A stretch of DNA of 64,000 bases from Gracilinema caldarium DSM 7334 (lineage in GTDB: Bacteria; Spirochaetota; Spirochaetia; Treponematales; Breznakiellaceae): positions 2,672,972 to 2,736,971 of the forward strand of contig NC_015732.1 of NCBI RefSeq assembly GCF_000219725.1, in the 5' to 3' direction. Shown piece by piece: positions 42,818 to 52,374 of this stretch. Below the pieces are notes generated by a model. It searched no databases, was not told the DNA's origin, and worked only from the letters and a program-made list of their open reading frames with translations. How positions within the stretch are numbered: position 1 is the stretch's first letter; each line of letters opens with the position of its first letter. Both the position numbers and the translations under genes were made by a program.

Positions 42818-44017
42818 ATGGATTATAAGGAAGCAGGAGTTGATATTACCGAAGGCTACCGGGCGGTAGAACGCTATAAGGACCTGGCCGCCGGAACATT
42901 AACCGATGGCATCGTCGCCCGTTCGGTCATCAATGAAATAGGCAGTTTTGCGGGCATGCTGTCCCTCAAGGAGCTCATTCACGCCGGCAAGGGCATGGAT
43001 GACCCGGTCCTCGTGTCTGGCACCGACGGGGTAGGCACCAAGCTGGATATCGCCTTCCGTATGAAAAAGTACGACACTGTCGGCATAGACTGCGTCGCCA
43101 TGTGCGTCAACGACGTACTCTGCCATGGTGCCCGGCCCCTCTTTTTCCTGGACTACCTGGCCTGCGGTAAATTGGATGCAGAAATAGCAGCCGCCCTTGT
43201 AAAAGGGGTCGCCATAGGCTGCCGGGAAACCGGCTCGGTGCTCCTCGGGGGCGAAACGGCAGAAATGCCCGGTTTCTATGATGAAGGTAAATATGATATT
43301 GCCGGTTTCTCCGTCGGCATCGTAGACCGGAAAAACATCGTGAAGGGAGAGAAGATTCAGATTGATGATGTGCTCCTGGGTCTTGCATCCTCAGGTCCCC
43401 ATTCCAACGGCTACAGTCTCATCCGAAAAGCTATCCCCGACCTGGATGAGGACTTCGGCGGCATGCCCATCGGTTATGCCCTGCTCGAACCTACCAGGCT
43501 CTATGTAAAGCCCATCCTTGCCCTCATGGAAAAGATAGAAATTCGCGGTATGGCCCATATCACCGGCGGCGGATTTTATGAAAATATCCCCCGGATGTTT
43601 GCCGAGCCCCGAACCGCGATTATCCGAAACGGCTCCTGGCCGATTCCGCCCATCTTTGCCCGGATTGCCTATGGTGCTGCAACCGGCGGCAAGGGCCCCC
43701 TTCGCGGTGGGGCGGCCCAGGAAGCCGGTGCCCAGCTACTCCAGAAGGACGAAGCCCTGCGGCACAGCATGTTCAACACCTTTAATATGGGCATCGGCTT
43801 CGTCATTGCGGTCCGGGGCGAGGATGCCCAGACTGCCATCGAATTCCTGGACAGCCAGGGCTACCCAGCCTTTGTGATCGGACGGGTCGGCCCCTATCCT
43901 TTAGGGTCGCAGACTATGGGGTCCAACCCTATGGGGGCAAAAGGATCCGGCACAGAACCGGATGCAGGACCCAAAAGCGGGAAAAATCCTGGTCTCGGTG
44001 AGGTGCAGTTTGAATAA
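42818..44017 (+). CDS. purM: Phosphoribosylformylglycinamidine cyclo-ligase (AIR synthetase)
   Basis: A 399-residue ATP-dependent enzyme closing the imidazole ring. Motifs: DPVLVSGTDGVGTKLDIA, DCVAMCVNDVLCHGARPLFFLDY, GGETAEMPGFY, SSGPHSNGYSLIRK and HITGGGFYENIPRM. Usual length is about 340-350. The excess is an insert near residues 290-310 (GGKGPLRGGAAQEAG) and a 35-residue Gly/Ser/Pro/Lys-rich tail beyond the last core strand. A clear AAGGA precedes the ATG. Its last bases overlap the purN start. Confidence 0.96.
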   Translation: MDYKEAGVDITEGYRAVERYKDLAAGTLTDGIVARSVINEIGSFAGMLSLKELIHAGKGMDDPVLVSGTDGVGTKLDIAFRMKKYDTVGIDCVAMCVNDVLCHGARPLFFLDYLACGKLDAEIAAALVKGVAIGCRETGSVLLGGETAEMPGFYDEGKYDIAGFSVGIVDRKNIVKGEKIQIDDVLLGLASSGPHSNGYSLIRKAIPDLDEDFGGMPIGYALLEPTRLYVKPILALMEKIEIRGMAHITGGGFYENIPRMFAEPRTAIIRNGSWPIPPIFARIAYGAATGGKGPLRGGAAQEAGAQLLQKDEALRHSMFNTFNMGIGFVIAVRGEDAQTAIEFLDSQGYPAFVIGRVGPYPLGSQTMGSNPMGAKGSGTEPDAGPKSGKNPGLGEVQFE

Positions 44018-44663
44018 GAATGCTGTCACCGGAGCGGCCGCGACAGAAAAAAAGGTTTCTGTTGCGGTGCTTGTCTCAGGCAATGGAACGAACCTGCAGG
44101 CCCTCCTCGATGCAGAACGGGCCGGCCGCCTAGCCCAGGCTTCCATCAAACTGGTGATATCCGATCGGCCAGGGGCTTACGCCCTTGAACGGGCAAAGCA
44201 GGCCGGAAAGCCGGCGATGCTTATCGAGCCAAACCGAAGCATCCCCCGGGACGAGCGGAGGCTCGACCTTTCAAACCGGATACTGGCGGCAGTGCAGAAT
44301 ACGGGCGTGGAGCTTATCGTCCTTGCGGGTTTTCTGTCCATACTGCAGGGGCCCATTCTGGAATATTACCGGGGAAGGATCATCAATATACACCCTTCCC
44401 TCCTCCCCAAATTCGGCGGCCCCGGCATGTACGGCGAACGGGTACATCAGGCAGTACTCGAGGCGGGGGAAATGGTTTCCGGTTGCACGGTTCATATCGT
44501 CGACCAGGGAACCGATACGGGGCCCATACTGCTGCAGCGGACCGTTCCGATCCTCCCTCAGGATACGCCGGACAGCCTGGCGAATCGGATTCATAGCGAA
44601 GAACATATTGCCATCGTCGATGGTGTTATAGAACTTGTAACCCGTCTGGGTTATACCACCTAA
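44010..44663 (+). CDS. purN: Phosphoribosylglycinamide formyltransferase
   Basis: A 217-residue folate-dependent GAR transformylase. The SGNGTNLQALLDA phosphate loop, AGFLSILQGPILEYY, the active-site NIHPSLLPKF with its Asn and His, and VDQGTDTGPILLQ with the catalytic Asp are all present. The start is not certain. TTG 44010 has GAGGTG at good spacing and overlaps purM by 8 bases; ATG 43962 would overlap by 56 bases and add residues without family support. TTG is preferred. Confidence 0.93.
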   Translation: MNKNAVTGAAATEKKVSVAVLVSGNGTNLQALLDAERAGRLAQASIKLVISDRPGAYALERAKQAGKPAMLIEPNRSIPRDERRLDLSNRILAAVQNTGVELIVLAGFLSILQGPILEYYRGRIINIHPSLLPKFGGPGMYGERVHQAVLEAGEMVSGCTVHIVDQGTDTGPILLQRTVPILPQDTPDSLANRIHSEEHIAIVDGVIELVTRLGYTT

Positions 44664-44706
44664 GGGGTACTTTTAAGGTACCCATGGGACATACAAAGGA
44701 CGAGCG

Positions 44707-46434
44707 ATGAAGAAGCGTGCCCTCCTCAGTGTTTTTGATAAAACCGGTATTGCAGAACTTGCCCGGTTTCTTGTCCAGCAGGACTGGGAACTCCTTTCCA
44801 CCGGCGGAACCGCCAAATACCTGAAGGACCAGGGACTGCCGGTAACGGATGTATCTGCGGTAACGGGTTTTCCCGAATGCCTCGACGGCCGGGTAAAGAC
44901 CCTCCATCCGGCTATTCATGCGGGGCTCCTTGCCCGACGGGATCTCAGTGAACATATGGAAACCCTGAAAACCCTGGGACTGGGCACCATCGATCTGGTC
45001 TGCGTCAACCTGTACCCCTTCTTTGAAAAAGTCCAGGCCGGGCTCTCGCTGGAAGATACGGTAGAGTTCATCGATATTGGCGGGCCGACCATGCTTCGCT
45101 CAGCCGCAAAAAACTTTGCCCATGTACTGGTTCTGACTGACCCGACAGACTATGCCGAAGTCCAGAACTACCTTTCTGCAGGCGAAGTGCCGATCGCTTT
45201 CCGCAAACGGCTCGCGGGCAAGGTGTTTAACTTGACCTCTGCCTATGACGGGGCTATTTCCCGTTACCTTTTGGAAGAAACATACCCCCAGTACTGGCCC
45301 CTGAGCCTCGTAAAAAAACAGAGCCTCCGCTACGGGGAAAATGCCCACCAGAGTGCAGCCCTCTATGTGCATACCGACAGCCCCGGCGCCCTTGGCACCA
45401 TGGAACAATTGCAGGGCAAAGAATTAAGCTACAACAACATCCGGGACCTGGACCTGGCCTGGAAGGCCGCCTGTGCCCTGGGGGTTCGCTTCCCCAAGGG
45501 CACTATCGTCCCGCCCCTGGGTTATATTGATGAAGAGCTCATCGGCCGCCCCGCCGCTTCCCAGCAGGGAAGCAGCGCCGGCACCAGCTCTGATTCGGCA
45601 GCCGCCGTCGTCCCGACGGCCGCCACCCCTGTGGCCGCCAATTTCCCGGTGGCCGATTTCTCCGCGACCGCCAACCCGGCGACTGCCGATTTCCTGCCGG
45701 CCTGTGTGGCGGTTAAGCACAACACACCCTGCGGGGTCGCTCTGGGCTCTACCCTCCTCGAAGCCTATGAAAAGGCCTACGCCTGCGACCCGGTTTCCAT
45801 ATTCGGCGGCATTGTGGCCTGCACTTCCACCGTGGATGCCGCCACCGCCCAGCGGCTGGCGGAACTGTTCCTCGAAATCGTCGTCGCCCCCGATTTCACC
45901 AGTGAAGCCCTCGAAATCTTTAGGGCAAAGAAAAACCTCCGGGTCATGCGGGCGACCCTCCCGCCCCAGGATAGGATGGAATGTATTTCTGTTGATGGAG
46001 GTCTTCTCGTTCAGTCCCGGGATAACCGGCTTATCGAAAAATGGGAGGTTGTTACCCAAAAAGCACCGGATCCATCAGATATTGATGACATGCTCTTCGG
46101 CATGCGGGTCGTTACCTATGTAAAATCCAACGCCATTGTGGTGGTGAAGGACGGCTCCGCCCTCGGTATCGGCGGCGGTCAGACCAACCGTATCTGGGCC
46201 GCTTCCCAGGCGCTTGAACGGGCGGCGACGGTAACCGGCCCGGCCGATCGGGCACGGGTCCTCGCATCAGACGCCTTCTTCCCCTTTGCAGACGTGGTCG
46301 AAGCCGCCGCCGCCGCAGGGATCACCACCATCATACAGCCCGGCGGCAGTATTCGGGATAAGGAATCTATCGAGGCGGCGGACCGACTGGGCATTGCCAT
46401 GGTCTTTACCGGTTGCCGGCATTTCAAGCATTAA
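44707..46434 (+). CDS. purH: Bifunctional AICAR formyltransferase / IMP cyclohydrolase with linker insert
   Basis: A 575-residue enzyme catalysing the last two steps to IMP. The N-terminal IMP cyclohydrolase has [25 protein letters not shown] and the [18 protein letters not shown] motif. The AICAR transformylase has [17 protein letters not shown], the catalytic [12 protein letters not shown] and SIFGGIVA, with the C-terminal IQPGGSIRD. Normal length is about 510-530. The excess lies between the LAWKAACAL helix and VKHNTPCG: about 60-75 residues rich in Ala, Ser, Thr and Val (about 260-333). The start follows a short gap after purN. Confidence 0.96.
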   Translation: MKKRALLSVFDKTGIAELARFLVQQDWELLSTGGTAKYLKDQGLPVTDVSAVTGFPECLDGRVKTLHPAIHAGLLARRDLSEHMETLKTLGLGTIDLVCVNLYPFFEKVQAGLSLEDTVEFIDIGGPTMLRSAAKNFAHVLVLTDPTDYAEVQNYLSAGEVPIAFRKRLAGKVFNLTSAYDGAISRYLLEETYPQYWPLSLVKKQSLRYGENAHQSAALYVHTDSPGALGTMEQLQGKELSYNNIRDLDLAWKAACALGVRFPKGTIVPPLGYIDEELIGRPAASQQGSSAGTSSDSAAAVVPTAATPVAANFPVADFSATANPATADFLPACVAVKHNTPCGVALGSTLLEAYEKAYACDPVSIFGGIVACTSTVDAATAQRLAELFLEIVVAPDFTSEALEIFRAKKNLRVMRATLPPQDRMECISVDGGLLVQSRDNRLIEKWEVVTQKAPDPSDIDDMLFGMRVVTYVKSNAIVVVKDGSALGIGGGQTNRIWAASQALERAATVTGPADRARVLASDAFFPFADVVEAAAAAGITTIIQPGGSIRDKESIEAADRLGIAMVFTGCRHFKH

Positions 46435-46464
46435 TATTGCAAGCATTGATAAAGGATAACTACC

Positions 46465-47847
46465 ATGAAGGTTCTGGTTATAGGTTCTGGTGGAAGGGAA
46501 CACGCTCTCGCATGGAAGCTGGCCCAGTCGGTCCGCGTTACAACGGTCTATGTAGCACCGGGAAACGGGGGTACTGCCCTGGAGCACAAGTGCCGCAATG
46601 TGCCCGTCCCCGGCTCAGATCCGTCACGGCCCGAAGCGCAGGAATACCTGGTGGATTTTGTCCGCAGGGAAGGCATTGAACTCACCGTAGTAGGCCCCGA
46701 AGCCCCTCTTGCGGCGGGGCTTGCAGATCGCTTTACTGCTGCAGGACTTCCGGTTGTCGGGCCCGAAGCGAAGACAGCCCAGCTTGAATCGAGTAAGGCC
46801 TATGCCAAGGCTTTTATGGCAAAATACGGAGTACGAACCGCCCGAAGTACCACAGTAAACACCCTCGAGTCAGCCATGGCGCTGGTGACGGAACATTTTG
46901 CAGGGAATCCCCCTCACAAGCCCACCGGACGACCTCTCGTCATCAAAGCGGATGGGCTTGCGGCCGGCAAGGGGGTCGTTATTACCGACCGGGCCGACGA
47001 AGCGTCTGCGACCATAGAGGAGTTTATGGAACACCGGGCCCTGGGAACCGCCGGAACCACCCTGGTTATCGAAGAATACCTGGAAGGCAAAGAAGTATCC
47101 ATCCTCGCCGCCGTCCAGGCCGGACCGGACCTGGCACCGGGAACTGCCCGGATCCTGCCCTTTATACCCGCCCGGGACCACAAACGGCGATACGACGGTT
47201 CCCAGGGCCCGAACACCGGCGGTATGGGAGCTATTGCACCGGTGGCAGATTTTTCTGAAGCAGCCCGTACCGATTTTGAAAAACATATCTTGGAACCCAC
47301 CCTGCGGGGACTCGAAGCCGAAGGCCTCAGCTATCGGGGCTTTATTTTCTTTGGCCTCATGGTTCAGGATAATCGCTGTTACCTTTTGGAATACAATGTC
47401 CGGTTGGGAGATCCGGAAACCCAGGCGGTGCTCCCCCTTATGGGAAGCGACCTGGCAGAACTCTGCCTGAGCATAGCCGGCGGAACCCTTCATCAATATA
47501 ACCTTACATGGAAACCGGGCTTTGTTTGCGCCCCCGTGGCAGTCGCCGAAGGGTACCCCGGAACATATCGGAAGGGAGATCCCATCAGTATTGAGAGAGA
47601 TAAAATTGCAGCTGCGGGAGCCCAGGTCTTTATTGCCGGTGCAAGCATGAACCAGAAAGCCCTTGATACTGGCACTCCTGACAGTGGAGACGGCGAAGGG
47701 AGTCTGCTCCGTACTACGGGCGGCCGAGTTTTAGCAGTCTCAGCCTATGGAACAAACCTGGAAGATGCTCGAAGCCGGGCATACCAGGGGATGGATGGAG
47801 TTCACTTCACCGGTATGGGGTTCAGGCGGGATATTGGAACCTGTTAG
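46465..47847 (+). CDS. purD: Phosphoribosylamine-glycine ligase
   Basis: A 460-residue ATP-grasp enzyme making GAR. Seen: the starting VLVIGSGGREHALAWKL, GPEAPLAAGLADRF, the ATP-binding VIKADGLAAGKGVVI, GPNTGGMGAIAPV, and YNVRLGDPETQAVLPLM. Length is somewhat above the usual 420-430, partly from a Gly/Asp/Ser-rich loop near residues 395-415 (DTGTPDSGDGEG). AAGGA lies a little before the ATG. It is the last gene of the operon; no clear terminator is seen before the convergent tetR. Confidence 0.96.
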   Translation: MKVLVIGSGGREHALAWKLAQSVRVTTVYVAPGNGGTALEHKCRNVPVPGSDPSRPEAQEYLVDFVRREGIELTVVGPEAPLAAGLADRFTAAGLPVVGPEAKTAQLESSKAYAKAFMAKYGVRTARSTTVNTLESAMALVTEHFAGNPPHKPTGRPLVIKADGLAAGKGVVITDRADEASATIEEFMEHRALGTAGTTLVIEEYLEGKEVSILAAVQAGPDLAPGTARILPFIPARDHKRRYDGSQGPNTGGMGAIAPVADFSEAARTDFEKHILEPTLRGLEAEGLSYRGFIFFGLMVQDNRCYLLEYNVRLGDPETQAVLPLMGSDLAELCLSIAGGTLHQYNLTWKPGFVCAPVAVAEGYPGTYRKGDPISIERDKIAAAGAQVFIAGASMNQKALDTGTPDSGDGEGSLLRTTGGRVLAVSAYGTNLEDARSRAYQGMDGVHFTGMGFRRDIGTC

Positions 47848-47879
47848 GACGGCCCCAAAGGCCCCTATCCTCCTCAAGA

Positions 47880-48467
47880 TTATAAAGATGTAAAAGAGGT
47901 CCCATGGATCAAACCGCCCAGAATAACCTGAGAAAACCGCTGGATAATCTGATTCTGCAATTCCGGGTCCAGGGGGCTCTCGATGATAAGGCGAGATGCA
48001 AGACCATACAGGCAGGCCCAAATCGTCATGGCGGTAATTTCGGGCGGTGCCGGGGCAAATTCACCCTTTTTCATCCCCTCTGACAATACAGCTACGAATA
48101 AAGTAAAGGTTTTGCGGGACTGGCTAATACCCCGCTTAAGCCCATTCACCTGGGATTTCCCAGGCCCCGCATCCTGCATCACGACCACCTTAAACAGGTC
48201 CGGTTGCTCTAATGCAAAATTGATATACGCAGAAATAGCAGCAACCGTTTTTTGAATACAAGAACGACTGGAATCGGTTAGGATCTCCTCCAGGGTTTTC
48301 AGAAGCCGGTCATAGCCCCTCTGGATTATTGTCTGAACAAGCTCGTCCTTGTTAGAAAAATGCCGGTAAATTGCAGCCTCGCTGAGACCTACAAGACGCC
48401 CTAATTTTCGCATAGAAAACCCCGGTAGTCCTTGCTGGGCTAACAGCTCTTCACCTGCTTCAAGCAA
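47880..48467 (-). CDS. TetR-family transcriptional regulator
   Basis: A 195-residue repressor-type protein. The helix-turn-helix FSMRKLGRLVGLSEAAIYRHFSNKDELV is textbook, and the ligand domain matches the WHG/TetR_C type (ITAMTIWACLYGLASRLI). The frame begins at TTG 48467, with AGGG five bases upstream. An ATG exists at 48497, but the fourth codon after it is TAA, so it cannot start the protein. The operator GTTAACACTGTTAAC covers its promoter, implying autoregulation. The same operator fronts the membrane-protein gene at 56520, its probable target. Confidence 0.88.
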   Translation of the reverse strand: MLEAGEELLAQQGLPGFSMRKLGRLVGLSEAAIYRHFSNKDELVQTIIQRGYDRLLKTLEEILTDSSRSCIQKTVAAISAYINFALEQPDLFKVVVMQDAGPGKSQVNGLKRGISQSRKTFTLFVAVLSEGMKKGEFAPAPPEITAMTIWACLYGLASRLIIESPLDPELQNQIIQRFSQVILGGLIHGTSFTSL

Positions 48468-48503
48468 TCGTTCCCTGGTTGTTTTTTATGAGTTCATACC
48501 ACC

Positions 48504-48532
48504 ATGTTAACACTGTTAACACTACTTTTCAA
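48504..48532 (-). promoter_or_regulatory. tetR promoter with embedded operator
   Basis: On the minus strand TTGAAA (48527-48532), a 17-nt spacer and TAACAT (48504-48509). The perfect palindrome TGTTAACACTGTTAACA (48505-48521) fills the spacer and overlaps the -10, the usual place for a repressor site. Confidence 0.75.
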
Positions 48533-48586
48533 GCAAGGTGACAATGGTTTGTTTCTACCAGCCAAGTTTATCAGCTTATATCGGAT

Positions 48587-48619
48587 AAAAAAAGGCTGCC
48601 AATTAATGTGGAGGCAGCC
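48587..48619 (-). terminator. Terminator of the lpl operon
   Basis: The stem GGCTGCC/GGCAGCC (48594-48600 with 48613-48619), read on the minus strand, ends in a seven-U tract (48587-48593). Confidence 0.9.
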
Positions 48620-48644
48620 CTGCACATTCTGTGCATTACGAGTA

Positions 48645-49544
48645 TTATTCTTTAACACTACCCAGATTCATACCGATAACAAAGTATTTTTGAATAAAAG
48701 GATACACCACAATAATCGGTGCTGCGGCAACAACCGTAATTGCCGCTCGAATACTCATGGGGGTTACCATGTTAGACTGTTGCGATAAACCCATGGCACC
48801 AATATCGCCAGCACCACGAGACTGGGCCTGGCTCGACTGTAAAAACTCCATTAATTTATATTGTAATGTATGTAACTTAACTTTACTCGATGCATAGATG
48901 AGTGTATCGAACCAGGAATTCCATGCACCCACAGCAACAAACAATGCTACCGTGGCAAGAACAGGAGTACTTAAGGGCAGAATAATTTTAAAGAAAATGG
49001 TATAATCGCTTCCTCCATCAATCCGAACAGATTCAATAATGCTTTCGGGAATACCTCTTAAAAAGGTACGAATAACCAAAAAGTTAAAGGCACTCACCAT
49101 CGTAGGGATAACATATACCCAAAAGGAGTTCAGTAATCCCAGATTCTTGATTAAAAAATACGTCGGAATTAAACCAGCATTGATATACATAGATACTACT
49201 AGAATAACCGTAAATTGTCTTCTAAAAATAAAGTTCGGTCTTGAAAGTACATAGGCAATCATGGACGTAAAGAAAACATTGGTAAGGACGTTGAGAACGG
49301 TACGTGCAACAGAAACAAAAAAGGCACGAAATATGGCACCTGTAGAAAAAACCATTTTATAATTTTGCAGCGTAAATCGTCTTGGAAATAAGGTAATGCC
49401 TCCACGGATAGTATCTACCGCTTCGTTAAAGGATACAGCAACCGTATTCCAAAAAGGATAGAGCATAATTACGGAAAACAGTACCATAATGGTACCATTT
49501 ACTGTATTAAAAATATAGGATTCGTAATTATATCGTTTCTTCAT
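48645..49544 (-). CDS. lplC: Carbohydrate ABC transporter permease (LplC/MalG-like)
   Basis: A 299-residue inner-membrane permease with six hydrophobic helices. It has the ATPase-contact EAA loop ESVRIDGGSDYTIFFKIILPLSTP and a C-terminal IQKYFVIGMNLGSVKE typical of the LplC branch. With LplB it forms the channel for a complex sugar or oligosaccharide. Its start overlaps the end of lplB by four bases. No ATPase gene is in the cluster, so a shared MsmX-type ATPase elsewhere is expected. Confidence 0.9.
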   Translation of the reverse strand: MKKRYNYESYIFNTVNGTIMVLFSVIMLYPFWNTVAVSFNEAVDTIRGGITLFPRRFTLQNYKMVFSTGAIFRAFFVSVARTVLNVLTNVFFTSMIAYVLSRPNFIFRRQFTVILVVSMYINAGLIPTYFLIKNLGLLNSFWVYVIPTMVSAFNFLVIRTFLRGIPESIIESVRIDGGSDYTIFFKIILPLSTPVLATVALFVAVGAWNSWFDTLIYASSKVKLHTLQYKLMEFLQSSQAQSRGAGDIGAMGLSQQSNMVTPMSIRAAITVVAAAPIIVVYPFIQKYFVIGMNLGSVKE

Positions 49545-50482
49545 ATGAGCCGTTCCTCACCCAAACGTTTTACCAGTTCATTTGCTAAAAATATGAGTGT
49601 CATATTAACCACGTTCTTAAAAAGCCCCGCCGCTGTAGCTAATGAATAATTCGATCGTTGCAAACCAAACATCAATACATAAATATCTATAGTATCTGAA
49701 ACATCCTGTACAAGTCCATTTCGCAGCAAGTATTGCATTTCAAAACCTGCATCGAGAATATGTCCAATACTAAGAATAATGAGAATGATTATCGTTGGTT
49801 TGATGCTGGGAAGTGTGATATACCACATTTTTCGCCATCGACCACAGCCATCAATTTCTGCAGCTTCATACAGCGTGGGATCGACACCAGCAATAGCAGC
49901 AAGATAGATAATGGTATTCCATCCTAGCTCTTTCCAAACATACGTTGCACCTATGACACCCCAAAAGTATTTTGGTTCTGAGAGCCACAGTACCGGTTCT
50001 TTAATAATTCCCAAAAATTGCAATACATTATTTACAGCTCCATCCTCTACCGACAGCATCGTGGCCACAAGTCCTGTGACGATAACCCAGGATAAAAAGT
50101 GCGGAAGATAAGATATCGTTTGTGTTATTCGTTTAAAGGCAACATTTTTAATTTCATTCAATAATAAGGCAAAAGAAATCGCGGACACAAACCCTAATGT
50201 GGTATTGATAATACTCATCATAAAGGTATTTCGTATCGTTCGTATAAACACTGGATCGGAAAATAGAAAGCGAAACCATTTCAGTCCAACCCATTCCTGT
50301 TGAAAAAAGGTTTTCGAGGGACGGAAATTTTGAAATGCCATGGTCCAGCCCCATAATGGTACATAGCTGAACAATAAAACATAAAGAATGATGGGGACAG
50401 ACATTACTAAGAGATGTCTTTGAGTATATATCGTCGTAAGTAGTTTGCCACCCCTCGTCTGGCGTGGTATCACATTCATCAT
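49541..50482 (-). CDS. lplB: Carbohydrate ABC transporter permease (LplB-like)
   Basis: A 313-residue permease with six membrane helices. It shows the N-terminal pattern MSVPIILYVLLFSYVPLWGW, the AFQNFRPSKTFFQQEWVGL segment characteristic of the LplB branch, and the EAA motif YEAAEIDGCGRWRKMWYITLPSIKP. It pairs with the next permease. Two adjacent ATG codons (50482 and 50479) are both possible starts. Confidence 0.9.
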   Translation of the reverse strand: MMNVIPRQTRGGKLLTTIYTQRHLLVMSVPIILYVLLFSYVPLWGWTMAFQNFRPSKTFFQQEWVGLKWFRFLFSDPVFIRTIRNTFMMSIINTTLGFVSAISFALLLNEIKNVAFKRITQTISYLPHFLSWVIVTGLVATMLSVEDGAVNNVLQFLGIIKEPVLWLSEPKYFWGVIGATYVWKELGWNTIIYLAAIAGVDPTLYEAAEIDGCGRWRKMWYITLPSIKPTIIILIILSIGHILDAGFEMQYLLRNGLVQDVSDTIDIYVLMFGLQRSNYSLATAAGLFKNVVNMTLIFLANELVKRLGEERLI

Positions 50483-50511
50483 AGGCCCCTCGCACCTGTA
50501 AAAATTGAGGA

Positions 50512-50541
50512 GTGCGTTAAAATCATTCGATTTTAACGCAC
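50512..50541 (-). other. Intercistronic hairpin between binding protein and permeases
   Basis: A perfect 13-bp stem GTGCGTTAAAATC pairs with 50529-50541 around a 4-base loop. There is no U-tract, so it probably protects the upstream mRNA and keeps binding-protein levels above permease levels, as in other sugar operons. Confidence 0.65.
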
Positions 50542-50561
50542 CTCATCGAATTACGTATGAA

Positions 50562-52220
50562 TTACTTCTTTTTGCTCCAAGCGGCTACTCGTTTTTTCAC
50601 CTGATCTTCCATATAAGCTTCATAAATCGAAATACCGTTCTTATTCATCTGATCGACATACTCTGCCCACAGTTTTTCAAAATCTGCAGGGGGTGCAAGA
50701 ATAATCTTCGGCAAATACTTCCGCATGGTTTGATCACAGCGCTGAAGCGCGATCTGAGCGTCAGACCCATCAGGTGGATTCGGTAAATTCCAGGTGGGAT
50801 ACCAAATGGGGTTTGGCGGTGGATTCTTATCCATTAACTCAGCATAGCTGGTAACACCATAGGCTTGCCAAAGCTCTTTATCTTCTGGACGAGTAATAGC
50901 TTCCCGTTCAGGATAATAATATGTGAGGTCCCAAGGATAACCATCATTAAACGAACCTTCCCAGTTCGGAAAGATATCCCTAACAAGGAGTGCTCGATTT
51001 TGTTCCTGCCAGGTGATATTTTCCCAATTCTTCCGTTGTTCGGGAGTCCGGTAGGGCTCACCCTTTTCATTCCGTTGCCAGTCTTCGCCCTCAATACCCC
51101 ATTGCATCATGCGCTGAACTTCTTCACTCAAGAGGTCATTGATAAACTGGATAATTCGTACCGGGTCTTTAGCCTTCTTACTGATACCAACACCACGGCC
51201 AAGATTAGGAATAGGATAATCTCGGTAGTGAGGGCGGATAGATGCATCAAATACAACTGGTAATGGAGCAAAGGTCCTGTTGTACATACCCGCATCCCGG
51301 AGAGCATCATCGGCATTCTGGAACTGCCACCGCTGGTCATGCATACCTAAGACCCGGCCGGTTGCAAGTTTTGCTAAATACTGATCATAGTTGTCTGAGA
51401 ACGCAGCCTTATCAATATATCCTTGAGCATTCAGTTCATTGAGCTTTTTGAACCATCGCTTAGAGATATCCATGGTAAAGAACGTTTTATACTGTAAGGT
51501 ATTGGGATTAACCACACCGTTGCCATCGTTAGGATTGCCCGCAAGGAAATTTGGCGGGTTCCACAAACAGAAGGCATGCCAATCGTAGGTCAGAATAGTA
51601 AAGGGGATTGTTTTCTGTCCATTGATTGTTGGATGTTTTTTAGCATAGTTAATGAGCAGATCAAAGTACTGATCCATCGTGACAACCTTAGGATACCCGG
51701 CTTCCTTCAGGACCTCCTTCTGAATCCACATGGCTGAGGCACCATAATAGGGACTCTGATCCTTGTTATGGATAATTCCCCAGTTAGTCAGATAATAGAT
51801 ATGACCATCGGGAGATCGAAGTTTGTCCCACTGATCTCCAAAATGGGCTTTAATATTGGGTCCGTATTTTTCTACCAGATCCTCAAGGGGAATTAATGCA
51901 CCCGCATCGATAAATTGGGTTTCATTAATTTCTATTACATCAGGATAATCTTCACCGGCGATCATAACGCCCCGTTTCTGAGCAAGCTCCCCAACAAGGA
52001 TATCCCATTCAAAAGTTACACCCAGTTTTTCCTTCAGATACTTGTAAGCCTTATTATCCGGATTTGGCTGTTGTCTAGATTGAATGGTAAAAACCGATAT
52101 GGTTATCGGTTTTCTTGTTGGAACCGCAGATGCGGATTCATTTTTCTTTGCACACCCTGTGACAAAAAGGAATACTACTAAGCCTAGCATGAGACCAGTA
52201 GCTCGAACCATGTTCTTCAT
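50562..52220 (-). CDS. lplA: Sugar ABC transporter substrate-binding lipoprotein (LplA-like)
   Basis: A 552-residue lipoprotein: the signal peptide ends in FVTGC with the lipidated Cys at residue 23. The long family of extracellular binding proteins (about 500-560) is matched by KPITISVFTIQSRQQPNPDN, GEDYPDVIEINETQFIDAGALIPLEDL, and later RDYPIPNLGRGVGISKKAKDP. It should bring complex carbohydrates to LplBC. AGGAGG lies seven bases before ATG 52220; the start at 52226 would leave one base and is rejected. Confidence 0.92.
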   Translation of the reverse strand: MKNMVRATGLMLGLVVFLFVTGCAKKNESASAVPTRKPITISVFTIQSRQQPNPDNKAYKYLKEKLGVTFEWDILVGELAQKRGVMIAGEDYPDVIEINETQFIDAGALIPLEDLVEKYGPNIKAHFGDQWDKLRSPDGHIYYLTNWGIIHNKDQSPYYGASAMWIQKEVLKEAGYPKVVTMDQYFDLLINYAKKHPTINGQKTIPFTILTYDWHAFCLWNPPNFLAGNPNDGNGVVNPNTLQYKTFFTMDISKRWFKKLNELNAQGYIDKAAFSDNYDQYLAKLATGRVLGMHDQRWQFQNADDALRDAGMYNRTFAPLPVVFDASIRPHYRDYPIPNLGRGVGISKKAKDPVRIIQFINDLLSEEVQRMMQWGIEGEDWQRNEKGEPYRTPEQRKNWENITWQEQNRALLVRDIFPNWEGSFNDGYPWDLTYYYPEREAITRPEDKELWQAYGVTSYAELMDKNPPPNPIWYPTWNLPNPPDGSDAQIALQRCDQTMRKYLPKIILAPPADFEKLWAEYVDQMNKNGISIYEAYMEDQVKKRVAAWSKKK

Positions 52221-52281
52221 GTACATTCCTCCTATGATTTTATAGTATATTACATGATATGGTTCATATTTTATGTTTCAT

Positions 52282-52299
52282 ATAGGTAAAATGACCTAT
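52282..52299. promoter_or_regulatory. Possible operator upstream of lplA
   Basis: The perfect inverted repeat ATAGGTAAAATGACCTAT (6-bp arms, 6-bp centre) lies about 60 bases before lplA in an AT-rich region that also holds TATACT-like -10 candidates. It could bind a sugar-responsive regulator; none is encoded next to it. Confidence 0.35.
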
Positions 52300-52319
52300 T
52301 TTTACAATTATTGGCGCCT

Positions 52320-52355
52320 AAAAAAATGCCCGGACACATGACGTAGACCGGGCAT
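52320..52355 (-). terminator. Terminator of the ABC-exporter operon
   Basis: The 8-bp stem ATGCCCGG/CCGGGCAT (52326-52333 with 52348-52355) is followed on the minus strand by a run of U. Confidence 0.88.
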
Positions 52356-52374
52356 CAAAATGAATTGGGAGTCC

